Assembly (NCBI RefSeq): GCF_003385895.1
Contig: NZ_QRDQ01000007.1
Location: 372,001 to 436,000, forward strand
From: Flavobacterium cutihirudinis
Lineage (GTDB): Bacteria > Bacteroidota > Bacteroidia > Flavobacteriales > Flavobacteriaceae
Length of the DNA stretch: 64,000 nucleotides
Reading direction: 5' to 3'
The position numbers and the translations under genes are program-made. This document shows, in pieces, positions 1 through 8,546 of this stretch. Under the pieces are notes generated by a model that worked only from the letters and a program-made list of their open reading frames with translations, made no database searches and was not told where the DNA came from. Positions within the stretch are counted from its first letter, which is position 1. Every line of letters begins with the position of its first letter.

Positions 1-537
1 GAAAGAGGTATTGAAGGAAAAATTGAAGCAGTTCGTTACGTTCGTGAAAACAATATTCCTTTCTTCGGAATTTGTTTGGGAATGCAAATGTCTGTTATCG
101 AATATTCTAGAAATATTTTAGGTTACGCTGAAGCGAATTCTACTGAGATGAACGATAAAACGCCTCATCCGGTTGTGAATTTAATGGAAGAGCAAAAAAC
201 AATCACTGACAAAGGTGGAACGATGCGTCTTGGTGCATGGAAATGTGATATTAAACCAAACACTTTGGCACACAGAATTTATGGTGAAAAAACAATTTCA
301 GAGCGCCACCGTCACCGTTATGAATACAATAATAAATATGCAGATGAATTGCAGAAAGCTGGTTTAAAAGCTTCTGGAGTAAACCCTGATACTGGATTGG
401 TTGAAATCGTTGAGCTTGAAAACCACCCATTCTTTATTGGTGTACAATATCATCCTGAATATAAAAGTACAGTAGCAAACCCACATCCGATTTTTGTAAA
501 CTTTGTGGCTGCTGCAGTGAATGCGCATAAAAAATAA
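1..537 (+). CDS. pyrG: CTP synthase, C-terminal part (runs off the window start)
   Basis: This is the 3' end of CTP synthase, which aminates UTP to CTP using glutamine. Only the last 178 residues are present, covering the class I glutamine amidotransferase domain. The nucleophile elbow GICLGMQ has its Cys at fragment residue 25, and the GVQYHPEYKS segment near the end carries the catalytic His-Glu pair. The open frame continues to base 1 with no start codon, so the gene begins outside the window. It is followed 79 bp later by yidC on the same strand. Identification is firm from the two catalytic motifs and the PyrG-typical spacing between them. Confidence 0.96.
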   Translation, partial: ERGIEGKIEAVRYVRENNIPFFGICLGMQMSVIEYSRNILGYAEANSTEMNDKTPHPVVNLMEEQKTITDKGGTMRLGAWKCDIKPNTLAHRIYGEKTISERHRHRYEYNNKYADELQKAGLKASGVNPDTGLVEIVELENHPFFIGVQYHPEYKSTVANPHPIFVNFVAAAVNAHKK

Positions 538-616
538 TAATTAATTCTAAGAAGTTGTAACATTCGCGTAAAACGCATAACTAATTACCTTCAACGAATA
601 ACTTTTTTAAATAATA

Positions 617-2530
617 ATGGAAGAAAAAAAATTAGATCTTAATTCAATCATTGGTTTTGTATTGATATTTGGAATTTTGGTTTGGATTATGTACCAAAAC
701 CAGCCTTCTGAGAAAGAGATTGCTGCTGAAAAAGCCAAGAAAGAATTAGTTGCTAAACAAGAAGCTCAAGCAAAAGCGGATAAAACTAAAACTGCTGTTT
801 TGCCAGTTGCTGCTGCAACTCCAGGTGACACAGTTCAATTGGCTCAATTGCAAAAAACATTAGGCGGTTTTGCTTATTCTGCAACACTTCCTTCTGCAAA
901 AGAAGCTTTTACAACAATCGAAAATGAAAAGATTAAGCTAAAAATTGCTAACAAAGGTGGTTACATTGTTGAAGCAACTTTAAAAGAATTTGAAAGATTT
1001 AAAAAAGGTTCAGGACAATTAGTTGAGTTAATTAAAGACAATAATTCAAACTTAAATTTACAACTGCTTACAACTGATAACAGAACTTTAAATTCTAAAG
1101 ATTTATACTTCGAACCAACGTTAGAAAAAATTGGTGCAGATCAGGTTTTATCTATGCGTTTGAAAGCTGGAGCTAACGAATTTTTAGAATACAAATATAT
1201 TTTAAAGCCAAACGATTATTTAGTTGGTTTTGATATACGTTCTCAAGGATTGAACAGAGTTTTAAATTCGGCTAAACCAATTGATTTACAGTGGGATTTA
1301 AAAACATACCGTAATGAGAAAAGTATTGCTTATGAAAACCGTTATGGGCAAATTGATTTCAAATACGAGGATTCAAAATACAATAACGTAAGTTCACACG
1401 GACAAGGAAAAGAAGAAACTCCTGAGAAAGTTAGTTTTGTGGCTTTTAAACAACATTTCTTTACTACAATTTTATCGACAGAAAAACCTTTTGAAACTTC
1501 AAAATTACAATCTGATGATTTAGTTAAGGACGAAAAAATCGATACCGTTTTTACAAAACAGTTTAGAGCTAATTTGCCTTTAGCATTTACAAACGGTGAG
1601 ATCGATTACAAAATGAGCTTATATATGGGTCCTGCGGACTATAAAACATTAAAAGCTTACGATAAAAATTTCGAAAAAATCATTCCATTAGGATGGGGAA
1701 TTTTCGGATGGATCAACAAATGGATTTTCATTCCGTTATTCGGATTCTTAAGTTCAACAATTGGATTATCATTAGGAATTGCAATTATCATTTTTACTAT
1801 AATGATCAAATTGGCAATGTCGCCAATTACTTATAAGTCATTCTTGTCTCAGGCTAAAATGAAAGTTTTAAGACCTGATATTACAGAGTTGGGAGAAAAA
1901 TACAAAAAAGACCCAATGAAGAAACAACAGGAAACAATGAAATTGTACAATAAAGCAGGTGTAAACCCAATGGCAGGATGTATTCCGGCTTTGATTCAGC
2001 TTCCTTTTATGTATGCGTCATTCCAGTTTTTCCCTGCAGCATTCGAATTAAGACAAAAAAGTTTCCTTTGGGCAGACGATTTATCTTCTTTTGACTCTGT
2101 TGTGAAATTACCTTTTACGATTCCAATGTATGGAGATCACATCAGTTTGTTCCCAATCTTGGCTGCAATTGCGATTTTCTTCTACATGAAAATGACTTCT
2201 GGAGATCAGCAAATGGCTGCGCCTCAGCAAGAAGGTATGCCGGATATGGCAAAAATGATGAAAATCATGATTTATGTTTCACCATTAATGATGTTAATCT
2301 TCTTCAATAATTACGGTTCAGGTTTGAGTTTGTATAACTTTATCTCAAACTTAATTACTATCGGAATTATGTTTGTTATCAAAAATTACATCGTAGACAG
2401 TGATAAAATTCACGCTCAGATTCAGGAAAATAAATTAAAAGAGCCTAAAAAGCCAAGTAAGTTTCAGCAACGTCTTCAAGAAGTAATGGAACAACAAGAA
2501 GCTGCAAAAGCTCAGAATAAAAAGAAATAA
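617..2530 (+). CDS. yidC: YidC membrane protein insertase
   Basis: YidC inserts proteins into the inner membrane, alone or with SecYEG. The 637-residue protein has the Gram-negative layout. An N-terminal membrane anchor (about residues 9-25) is followed by a large periplasmic domain up to about residue 345, then the conserved five-helix core starting around WIFIPLFGFL. The basic residue in the groove is Lys in MIKLAMSPITYKS, where proteobacterial YidC has Arg. The C-terminus is highly basic and Gln-rich, as expected for ribosome contact. Start ATG at 617 opens the frame. A strong hairpin terminator follows the stop. Confidence 0.97.
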   Translation: MEEKKLDLNSIIGFVLIFGILVWIMYQNQPSEKEIAAEKAKKELVAKQEAQAKADKTKTAVLPVAAATPGDTVQLAQLQKTLGGFAYSATLPSAKEAFTTIENEKIKLKIANKGGYIVEATLKEFERFKKGSGQLVELIKDNNSNLNLQLLTTDNRTLNSKDLYFEPTLEKIGADQVLSMRLKAGANEFLEYKYILKPNDYLVGFDIRSQGLNRVLNSAKPIDLQWDLKTYRNEKSIAYENRYGQIDFKYEDSKYNNVSSHGQGKEETPEKVSFVAFKQHFFTTILSTEKPFETSKLQSDDLVKDEKIDTVFTKQFRANLPLAFTNGEIDYKMSLYMGPADYKTLKAYDKNFEKIIPLGWGIFGWINKWIFIPLFGFLSSTIGLSLGIAIIIFTIMIKLAMSPITYKSFLSQAKMKVLRPDITELGEKYKKDPMKKQQETMKLYNKAGVNPMAGCIPALIQLPFMYASFQFFPAAFELRQKSFLWADDLSSFDSVVKLPFTIPMYGDHISLFPILAAIAIFFYMKMTSGDQQMAAPQQEGMPDMAKMMKIMIYVSPLMMLIFFNNYGSGLSLYNFISNLITIGIMFVIKNYIVDSDKIHAQIQENKLKEPKKPSKFQQRLQEVMEQQEAAKAQNKKK

Positions 2531-2544
2531 TATAATATATTGAT

Positions 2545-2577
2545 AAAAAAACCGCTGTTGATCACAGCGGTTTTTTT
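2545..2577. terminator. Bidirectional hairpin terminator after yidC
   Basis: ACCGCTGT and ACAGCGGT pair around a four-base loop, with A-run and T-run flanks. It lies between the convergent yidC and fasciclin genes, so it can end both transcripts. Confidence 0.9.
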
Positions 2578-2580
2578 ATT

Positions 2581-3558
2581 TTAAAATTTTGGCAATAAAA
2601 CCTTATCAATGACATGGATAATTCCATTCGAGCATTGTACATCCGTGGCCACAATAGTACTTACTCTGCCACTTGCATCCGTAATTTTTGCACCGCCAGT
2701 TAAATTAACGGTAAAACTTTGCCCAGCAAAAGTATTTACCACTTGTCCGTTTGTTAAAGAAGTAGAAAGTACATTAGCGCCTGCAACAACGTGATATTTC
2801 AAAGTTGTTTCTAAAACATTAGCAGGAATAGCTGGAAGTCCAGAAAATCCAGTTTCGGTTAGAAAACTTGCGAAAGCTGTATTTGTTGGAGCAAAAACGG
2901 TAAATGGAGAACTAGCTGTTCCTGATAAAATTCCAGCAAAACCAGAAGATGGATTATAAGTTAAAGCCGCGACTAAAGTTGTAAAATTTTTATTTGCTAT
3001 TGCATGGTTAACAATCGTTGGTAAACCAATCACGCCATCAACTACATGAATAATTCCGTTTGAGGCTTCGATGTCAGCGGTAATTACTGCTGCACCACCA
3101 TTTGTTTTTCCACCATTTATAGTAACTCCTGTGCCTTTTTCAAGATACATACTTATAGTGTTTGAAGTAGAAGCGCCTCCTTTAGCTAAGGTTTTTACAT
3201 AACCAGTCGCAATTTCAGTTGATTTTACTTTTGTGCTTAAAACGTGATTTAATAATATTTCTTTTAATGCTGCAACAGGAACTTCATTAAGATTAGCATA
3301 ACCTTTGGCTGATAGAAAAGCACTAAATGCGGTGTTAGTAGGTGCAAAAACGGTATAAGAACCGGAAGTGTTCAATGTAGCAGCTAAATCTGCTTTTTCT
3401 AACGCAGCAACTAAATTGCTAAGTTCGGGATTTGCTTTCGCAATAGATACAATCGTTTGTGGGGTTTGTGACGTATCATTGTCATCATTGTTACATGAAA
3501 CACTGACGAAAGCAATTAATGCTAAGAAAGCAATTAATTTAATTTTTAATGTTTTCAT
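2581..3558 (-). CDS. Fasciclin (FAS1) domain lipoprotein
   Basis: This is a surface or periplasmic adhesion-type protein with two consecutive FAS1 domains (about residues 37-180 and 184-325). Each contains the FAS1 H1/H2-type motifs: TVFAPTNTAFSAFL and FTVFAPTNTAFASFL, then NGIIHVVDGV and NGIIHVIDKV. The N-terminus MKTLKIKLIAFLALIAFVSVSC is a lipoprotein signal with Cys 22 as the likely lipidated residue. Family members mediate cell adhesion, but the ligand cannot be told from sequence. The gene is divergent from the 3866 gene. Their shared 307-bp spacer holds two similar palindromes. Confidence 0.93.
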   Translation of the reverse strand: MKTLKIKLIAFLALIAFVSVSCNNDDNDTSQTPQTIVSIAKANPELSNLVAALEKADLAATLNTSGSYTVFAPTNTAFSAFLSAKGYANLNEVPVAALKEILLNHVLSTKVKSTEIATGYVKTLAKGGASTSNTISMYLEKGTGVTINGGKTNGGAAVITADIEASNGIIHVVDGVIGLPTIVNHAIANKNFTTLVAALTYNPSSGFAGILSGTASSPFTVFAPTNTAFASFLTETGFSGLPAIPANVLETTLKYHVVAGANVLSTSLTNGQVVNTFAGQSFTVNLTGGAKITDASGRVSTIVATDVQCSNGIIHVIDKVLLPKF

Positions 3559-3865
3559 AATATAGTTTTTTTATTTGTCAGGCTAAATTACAAAGTTTTG
3601 TTTAATGTTTTTTATATAATATTAAACAAAATTTATATTTATTACATGTTTTGTTTCTTTGTTTTGTTTTTTACAATGTTGATTTTTAGTAGTTTATATT
3701 GTGTTGACTTTGGTTTTATCATTTGAGTTGTTAATTTTGTTTAATTTTGATTAAACAAAATTTAAAATACTATTTAAGACTTTAAAAAATCATTAAAAAA
3801 GTAAAATTGGTTATACTTTTGCAATAATAAAACACACTTTTTAGTGTTATAAAGAAAAACAGTTT
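3559..3865. other. Divergent promoter region with two related palindromes
   Basis: This 307-bp AT-rich spacer separates two divergent genes. It contains two inverted repeats built on the same half-site. One pairs 3596-3606 (TTTTGTTTAAT) with 3621-3631. The other pairs 3733-3744 (AATTTTGTTTAA) with 3751-3762. The first lies about 40 bp upstream of the fasciclin start and the second about 105 bp upstream of the YwqK-like start. Regulator-binding sites are a plausible reading but are inferred only. Confidence 0.5.
3814..3821 (+). promoter_or_regulatory. Flavobacterial -7 promoter box for the 3866 gene
   Basis: TACTTTTG matches the TAnnTTTG consensus 44 bp upstream of the ATG. A clear TTG -33 element at the right distance is not visible. 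Confidence 0.5.
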
Positions 3866-4570
3866 ATGAAAAAAATTTGGATTTTATTTCTAATCAGTAC
3901 AGCAGCTTTTTCTCAAGAACTTAATAAAGTAGATGCCAGCGGTAAAAAAGACGGAGTTTGGAAAGGAACTTATGAAGTGTCGAAACGTCCTCGTTATGAA
4001 GGTACTTTCAATCACGGAAAAGAAACCGGAGTTTTTAAGTTTTTTGATGATACTAAAAAAGGTGATGTAATAGCGACGCGTGATTTCACTGCAAATGACG
4101 GAAGTTCTTACACGATTTTTTATGATCAGAATAAAAACAAGGTAAGTGAAGGGAAGGAAATTGGAAAGGCTAGAGAAGGAGAATGGAAATACTATCACAA
4201 AGCTTCTAAAGTAGTAATGACACTTGAAAACTACAAAAATGGAAAATTAGAAGGTACAAGATCTGTTTTTTATCCAAATTCTAAAATCGCGGAAGAAACC
4301 ACTTATAAGAATGGTTTAAAGGATGGGGTTTATAAAAAATATGGACAAAACGATATTCTCTTAGAGCAGAGTACTTATAAAGATAATGTGTATAACGGAG
4401 AAGCTGTTTTTTATGATTCGGATGGTGTAATGGCTTCTAAAGGGAAATTTCTTAACGGTAAAAAAGTTGGAATGTGGCAGTTTTTCTTAAAAGGAAAACT
4501 AACGAAAGAAGTCAATATGAGTGATCCAAAAAGCAACTACCAATCTGACTCAAAGCCTAAAATGGAATAA
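3866..4570 (+). CDS. YwqK/MORN-like repeat protein, secreted
   Basis: The 234-residue protein starts with a signal peptide (MKKIWILFLISTAAFSQ). It then consists of repeated units of about 20-24 residues of the form Y-x-NGK-x-EG-x-W/Y, for example YEGTFNHGKETGVFKFF and YKNGLKDGVYKKY. These are MORN-like repeats of the YwqK family often annotated as toxin-antitoxin antitoxin component, a name that says little about function here. No partner toxin gene is next to it. A periplasmic or outer-membrane location is inferred from the signal peptide. Biochemical role unknown. Confidence 0.8.
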   Translation: MKKIWILFLISTAAFSQELNKVDASGKKDGVWKGTYEVSKRPRYEGTFNHGKETGVFKFFDDTKKGDVIATRDFTANDGSSYTIFYDQNKNKVSEGKEIGKAREGEWKYYHKASKVVMTLENYKNGKLEGTRSVFYPNSKIAEETTYKNGLKDGVYKKYGQNDILLEQSTYKDNVYNGEAVFYDSDGVMASKGKFLNGKKVGMWQFFLKGKLTKEVNMSDPKSNYQSDSKPKME

Positions 4571-4589
4571 ATTAATCTATCCGATATTT

Positions 4590-4677
4590 TTTGCCACGAA
4601 TTACACCAATTTTCACGAATTAATTTGACTTTGACTGCTGAATAAAATTTGTGAGAATTGGTGTAATTCGTGGCAAA
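4590..4677. repeat. Inverted repeat of the CACGAATT family, copy 1
   Basis: Arms 4590-4616 and 4651-4677 are complementary at 26 of 27 positions around a 34-base loop. The outer core reads GCCACGAATT. Related elements occur at 17841 and 19073. It lies just after the YwqK-like gene and could act as a transcript 3' stem. Confidence 0.85.
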
Positions 4678-4735
4678 CTTTATTTATGATTATATCATAA
4701 ATTGTTTAAATTTGATTTGCTAATAATTTGATACA

Positions 4736-5293
4736 ATGAATTTAAACGAACTCATCGGCCGGTTTTTATTATTGTTTTTTTCAATTTTGGTTTTGTATTT
4801 TTTCTCCAATCGAAAAGATAATGAAACTATAAATCCATTAATGGTTATTGTTGGATTGTGTACTTTTTCGCTTTGTTATTTGTTTACCAAAATTGAAATT
4901 GGAGTCGGAATTGGTTTTGGTTTGTTTGCTATTTTTTCCATTTTAAGATTTAGAACCCAGTCTTTTACAGTAAATGCTATCATTTTTCTTTTTGCAACAA
5001 TCACACTTTCTATATTGGATATTATGTATCCGTATGAAAAAATTGAAGTGCTTCTGTTTTTTCAGTTGATCATTATCGGATTTTATATTGCAGCTTCATT
5101 TATAGTAAACAAAAAAGCTTCAAAATACCTGAACATTGTTGATGTTAAAATACCGCTTTTAAACGATTTTTCGTTAGAGAATGGAAATCTGCGAAAAGCG
5201 ATTCAGGAAAAAATAAACATTCAGGATTTCGATTTTAAAATTGTATTAGTAAATACTGTTTTAAATGAAATTGATGTGCAGGTTTTTTATTGA
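4736..5293 (+). CDS. DUF4956 family membrane protein
   Basis: The 185-residue protein has about four N-terminal membrane helices (residues roughly 8-125) and a C-terminal cytosolic domain of about 60 residues. The central segment GFGLFAIFSILRFRTQ, with an Arg just after the helix, is the signature stretch of DUF4956. In other bacteria members are found beside polyphosphate-polymerase (VTC-like) domain genes. No such neighbour is seen here. Function is unknown. It ends one base before the convergent 5295 gene. Confidence 0.8.
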   Translation: MNLNELIGRFLLLFFSILVLYFFSNRKDNETINPLMVIVGLCTFSLCYLFTKIEIGVGIGFGLFAIFSILRFRTQSFTVNAIIFLFATITLSILDIMYPYEKIEVLLFFQLIIIGFYIAASFIVNKKASKYLNIVDVKIPLLNDFSLENGNLRKAIQEKINIQDFDFKIVLVNTVLNEIDVQVFY

Positions 5294-5294
5294 T

Positions 5295-7172
5295 TTATTC
5301 ATTAAAAGGACGCACTTGTTTGATGTATAAATCCCTGTTTTCGCCCACAATTTTAAATTCAATATCAACTGGATTAAATTTGTTTTTTCTCCAATAACGA
5401 TACATTTTTTCTTCAATCTTTTTGCTGACAAGATAAAGATTGCCTATTTCTTTTCTGTTTAATAAAGGTTCGTTATTATTTAAATTTGAATTGGAAGTGT
5501 AGTCGACTTCAAAATCGGTTTCGTTCTTTCCGTCATTAAAATGAGAAGCTATAAATTGCTCGCATATTTCTCCTTTTTCGGGTTTTACAACTGAATTTTC
5601 TCCTTTTTGAACATTGACAGTAATTCCCGGATAATCTTTTCGGAAAACATTTTTGGTTATAATTACTCCGTTTGCAAGTTCATCCGGAAAAGATCGATGA
5701 ACTAAAACGCCCATTGCAATATTATGCTGATCGATGCCAAAAAGTTCTCTTTCATTATAAGAAGCTTCATTCCAAACGCTTGCCCAAACTTGTTTAATCG
5801 CTTTTTCAAAAGTTTTTATACTGTCGCCTAAAATCCCTGTTTTAGAATCATATAATCCGGCACCATTAAAATCATCCAAATCTTCTGCGTTTGTAGAGGA
5901 TCGGAATCGGAAATTTTTGAACGCAGCATTTTTAAAAGTCTGGTTTAGTTTTGCTATTAATTCAGGATCAACAGGTTCTTTTTTTATAGCATCCCTTATC
6001 TTTTTTAATTGCTGCTGAATTGATATTGTAGAATCTTTTTGGGAATTTGCCAAAAGTTCTTCTATCAAAGGAGCAATAGATTTTTTTTGAATGTGTTTTG
6101 TATAATAATAAAACGGAATTGCATGAGCATTTTCTGGAGTTCTAAAAGGGATTTCTTTAGAAATTGCAATTAAATAAGCCATATTTTGTGCTTTCGAACC
6201 AATAAAATTCACTCCTTTTTTCGGAATCGTATTAAGATTGACTAATTCCGTAACAGTGGTATCAATGACTAATTTTTTCTTTTTTGAATTCGTTTTCTGA
6301 GCAATTTTTTTGTTGGTTTCCTTAATAAAAAAAGTATCCACCTGAATGTTCAATTCCACTTTTTTAGATAATAATCTTTTAATATTATTGTCTTTGAAAG
6401 CATTGGTATACGCCATAATCGGAATTTTTCTGTTTTTGCCCAGAAGAACTAAATGGCTTAACGGTGTTTGAAGCTCATTTACAATAATTCCTCTTACATT
6501 GGGTAAAATATCCGGCGTTCCGTCCAGAACTACAATTTCATCTGGATTTGGTTTTGTACGTTCTAAGTCCTTTATTTTGTATTCTTTCAGAATTCCGACA
6601 TTGTTTCCTGAAACAACTTGCTGATACGTAATTTCATTAAAAATATAATCTGATTTTACACATGGAATTTTAAATTTTTGCTGTTCAAACCATTCCATTT
6701 TTTCTGGATTGTTTAAATAGAATTTCAGGTTTTCACCAATAAAAGTGGAGTTTTTTACGAGATTAAAAAAACGTTCAATCAGAGAAAGTGGCATATCATC
6801 AGACGCGGCCAATTCGAAAATCCATTTGTCTGTTCCTTTTATATGATTTAGGTTTCCGAGTAAATAATCGCGATTTTTCTCAGTATTGCTATAATTGTCT
6901 CTATTGAAAATTTCTAAATCATCTCTGTAATTCAGATAGTTTACGACAAAATCATAATGCAACGGAATCAAAGTACTGTTGAAATAGTACATTTTTTTCT
7001 TTCGTAAATCATAAATCACTTTTACAGATTCTATATTAGAAAATTTATCAGAAAGTGGTTTACCTCTAAATTCCTTGTAAGCTTCATAATTAGGTAGCGA
7101 AGCACTGAATCTTTGAGCACTTAAAGATACTGTTAGTAGAAGTAAAATAAAGCTGTAAACAATTTTTTGCAT
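5295..7172 (-). CDS. Secreted PEP/pyruvate-binding domain (PPDK N-like) protein
   Basis: The 625-residue protein begins with a signal peptide (MQKIVYSFILLLLTVSLSAQ). An N-terminal region of unknown fold is followed by a swivelling phosphohistidine-like segment around TPLSHLVLLGKNRKIPIMA. Next comes an ATP-grasp domain of pyruvate phosphate dikinase type: FIGSKAQNMAYL, RFRSSTNAEDLDDFNGAGLY, QVWASVWNEASYNERE and MGVLVHRSF. The C-terminal PEP-binding TIM barrel of PPDK and PEP synthase is absent. Domain order (swivel before ATP-grasp) also differs from PPDK. Export of an ATP-grasp enzyme is unusual because the periplasm lacks ATP, so a non-catalytic or other-nucleotide role is possible. Substrate unknown. 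Confidence 0.85.
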   Translation of the reverse strand: MQKIVYSFILLLLTVSLSAQRFSASLPNYEAYKEFRGKPLSDKFSNIESVKVIYDLRKKKMYYFNSTLIPLHYDFVVNYLNYRDDLEIFNRDNYSNTEKNRDYLLGNLNHIKGTDKWIFELAASDDMPLSLIERFFNLVKNSTFIGENLKFYLNNPEKMEWFEQQKFKIPCVKSDYIFNEITYQQVVSGNNVGILKEYKIKDLERTKPNPDEIVVLDGTPDILPNVRGIIVNELQTPLSHLVLLGKNRKIPIMAYTNAFKDNNIKRLLSKKVELNIQVDTFFIKETNKKIAQKTNSKKKKLVIDTTVTELVNLNTIPKKGVNFIGSKAQNMAYLIAISKEIPFRTPENAHAIPFYYYTKHIQKKSIAPLIEELLANSQKDSTISIQQQLKKIRDAIKKEPVDPELIAKLNQTFKNAAFKNFRFRSSTNAEDLDDFNGAGLYDSKTGILGDSIKTFEKAIKQVWASVWNEASYNERELFGIDQHNIAMGVLVHRSFPDELANGVIITKNVFRKDYPGITVNVQKGENSVVKPEKGEICEQFIASHFNDGKNETDFEVDYTSNSNLNNNEPLLNRKEIGNLYLVSKKIEEKMYRYWRKNKFNPVDIEFKIVGENRDLYIKQVRPFNE

Positions 7173-7278
7173 GACTTTTAAATTGGTTATTAAAAGTAAT
7201 TAAAAAAAACGATAGCTTTTGTTTACTGCGTGATTATATAAACTAATCAAAACAGTGAAAATTTTCTATTATTTGGCG

Positions 7279-7286
7279 TACCTTTG
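7279..7286 (+). promoter_or_regulatory. Flavobacterial -7 box for mnmA
   Basis: TACCTTTG fits TAnnTTTG exactly and lies 28 bp upstream of the mnmA ATG. No convincing TTG is seen 17-23 bases further upstream. Confidence 0.6.
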
Positions 7287-7313
7287 CAACCTTAAAAAAT
7301 CAAACATTTTAAA

Positions 7314-8501
7314 ATGAAACGAGTAGTTGTTGGACTTTCCGGTGGTGTAGATTCTAGTGTTGCAGCCTATTTATTGCAGCAGCAAGGATACGAAGTTATT
7401 GGCCTTTTTATGAAAAACTGGCATGACGATTCGGTTACTATTTCTAACGAATGCCCTTGGTTAGAGGATAGCAATGATGCTTTATTGGTTGCCGAAAAAC
7501 TTGGAATACCGTTTCAAACTGTTGATTTAAGTGAAGAATACAAAGAAAAAATCGTTGATTATATGTTCAACGAATATGAAAAAGGAAGAACTCCAAATCC
7601 GGACGTACTTTGTAACCGCGAAATCAAATTTGATGTTTTTATGAAAATTGCTTTAAGTCTTGGTGCAGATTATGTAGCAACGGGACATTATTGTCAAAAA
7701 AGCGAAATTGAAGTGGATGGAGAAACGGTTTATCAACTGATTGCCGGAAATGATATCAATAAAGATCAATCTTATTTTTTATGTCAATTATCACAAGAGC
7801 AATTGGCAAAAGCATTGTTTCCAATTGGCGCATTAACAAAACCTGAAGTTCGTGAAATTGCAGCTGAAATGGAACTGGTAACAGCCGAAAAGAAAGATTC
7901 GCAAGGATTATGCTTTATCGGAAAAGTGCGTCTTCCTGAATTCTTGCAACAAAAATTGCAACCAAAAGAAGGGAAAATTGTTCAGGTTGATAAAAATGAT
8001 CCAATTTATAGTGCTGAAGATACTTCAGGCTTGTCTTTGGAAGAGCAATTAAAAGCAGAATCTGATAAATTGCATTATGTACCAACAATGGGAAAAGTTG
8101 TTGGAAAACATCAAGGTGCACATTATTTTACAAACGGACAAAGAAAAGGATTGAATGTTGGAGGAACTACTGATCCGTTGTTTGTAATCGCGACAGATGT
8201 TGATACCAATACCATTTATACCGGTTTATCAAGCAATCATCCTGGATTGTTCAAAAAGGCTTTATTTGTTGGAAACTCTGAGGTTCATTGGGTTCGTACT
8301 GATTTGGCATTAAAATCAGGTGAATCGATGGAAGTTATGGCAAGAATTCGTTACCGTCAGCCTTTGCAAAAAGCAACTTTATATCAATTTGAAAACGGAA
8401 TGTACGTTCATTTTGACGAACCTCAATCAGCAATTACCGAAGGGCAATTTGTTGCATGGTATTTAGAAAATGAATTAGTAGGTTCGGGAGTAATTTCTTA
8501 G
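7314..8501 (+). CDS. mnmA: tRNA-specific 2-thiouridylase
   Basis: MnmA thiolates U34 at position 2 in the wobble base of tRNAs for Lys, Glu and Gln. The PP-loop motif [15 protein letters not shown] is at residues 8-22. Catalytic Cys residues sit in [13 protein letters not shown] and QGLCFIGKV. The motif TGHY is present after the interaction region. At 395 residues it is slightly longer than E. coli MnmA, with an insertion after the second Cys, which is common in Bacteroidota. It stands alone, with the next gene 45 bp downstream. Confidence 0.97.
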   Translation: MKRVVVGLSGGVDSSVAAYLLQQQGYEVIGLFMKNWHDDSVTISNECPWLEDSNDALLVAEKLGIPFQTVDLSEEYKEKIVDYMFNEYEKGRTPNPDVLCNREIKFDVFMKIALSLGADYVATGHYCQKSEIEVDGETVYQLIAGNDINKDQSYFLCQLSQEQLAKALFPIGALTKPEVREIAAEMELVTAEKKDSQGLCFIGKVRLPEFLQQKLQPKEGKIVQVDKNDPIYSAEDTSGLSLEEQLKAESDKLHYVPTMGKVVGKHQGAHYFTNGQRKGLNVGGTTDPLFVIATDVDTNTIYTGLSSNHPGLFKKALFVGNSEVHWVRTDLALKSGESMEVMARIRYRQPLQKATLYQFENGMYVHFDEPQSAITEGQFVAWYLENELVGSGVIS

Positions 8502-8546
8502 CTTTATACTTTTTTAGAAAGGTTTTCCTTTTGAAGAAAGTAGAGT

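Noticed and set aside
3890..4198. 102-residue open frame antisense to the YwqK-like gene
   Set aside because: It lies wholly inside a well-supported gene, has no family features, and is a by-product of that gene's codon pattern.
3866..4570. Toxin-antitoxin pair suggested by the YwqK family name
   Set aside because: No candidate toxin gene is adjacent and the protein has an export signal, so a toxin-antitoxin role is not supported here.
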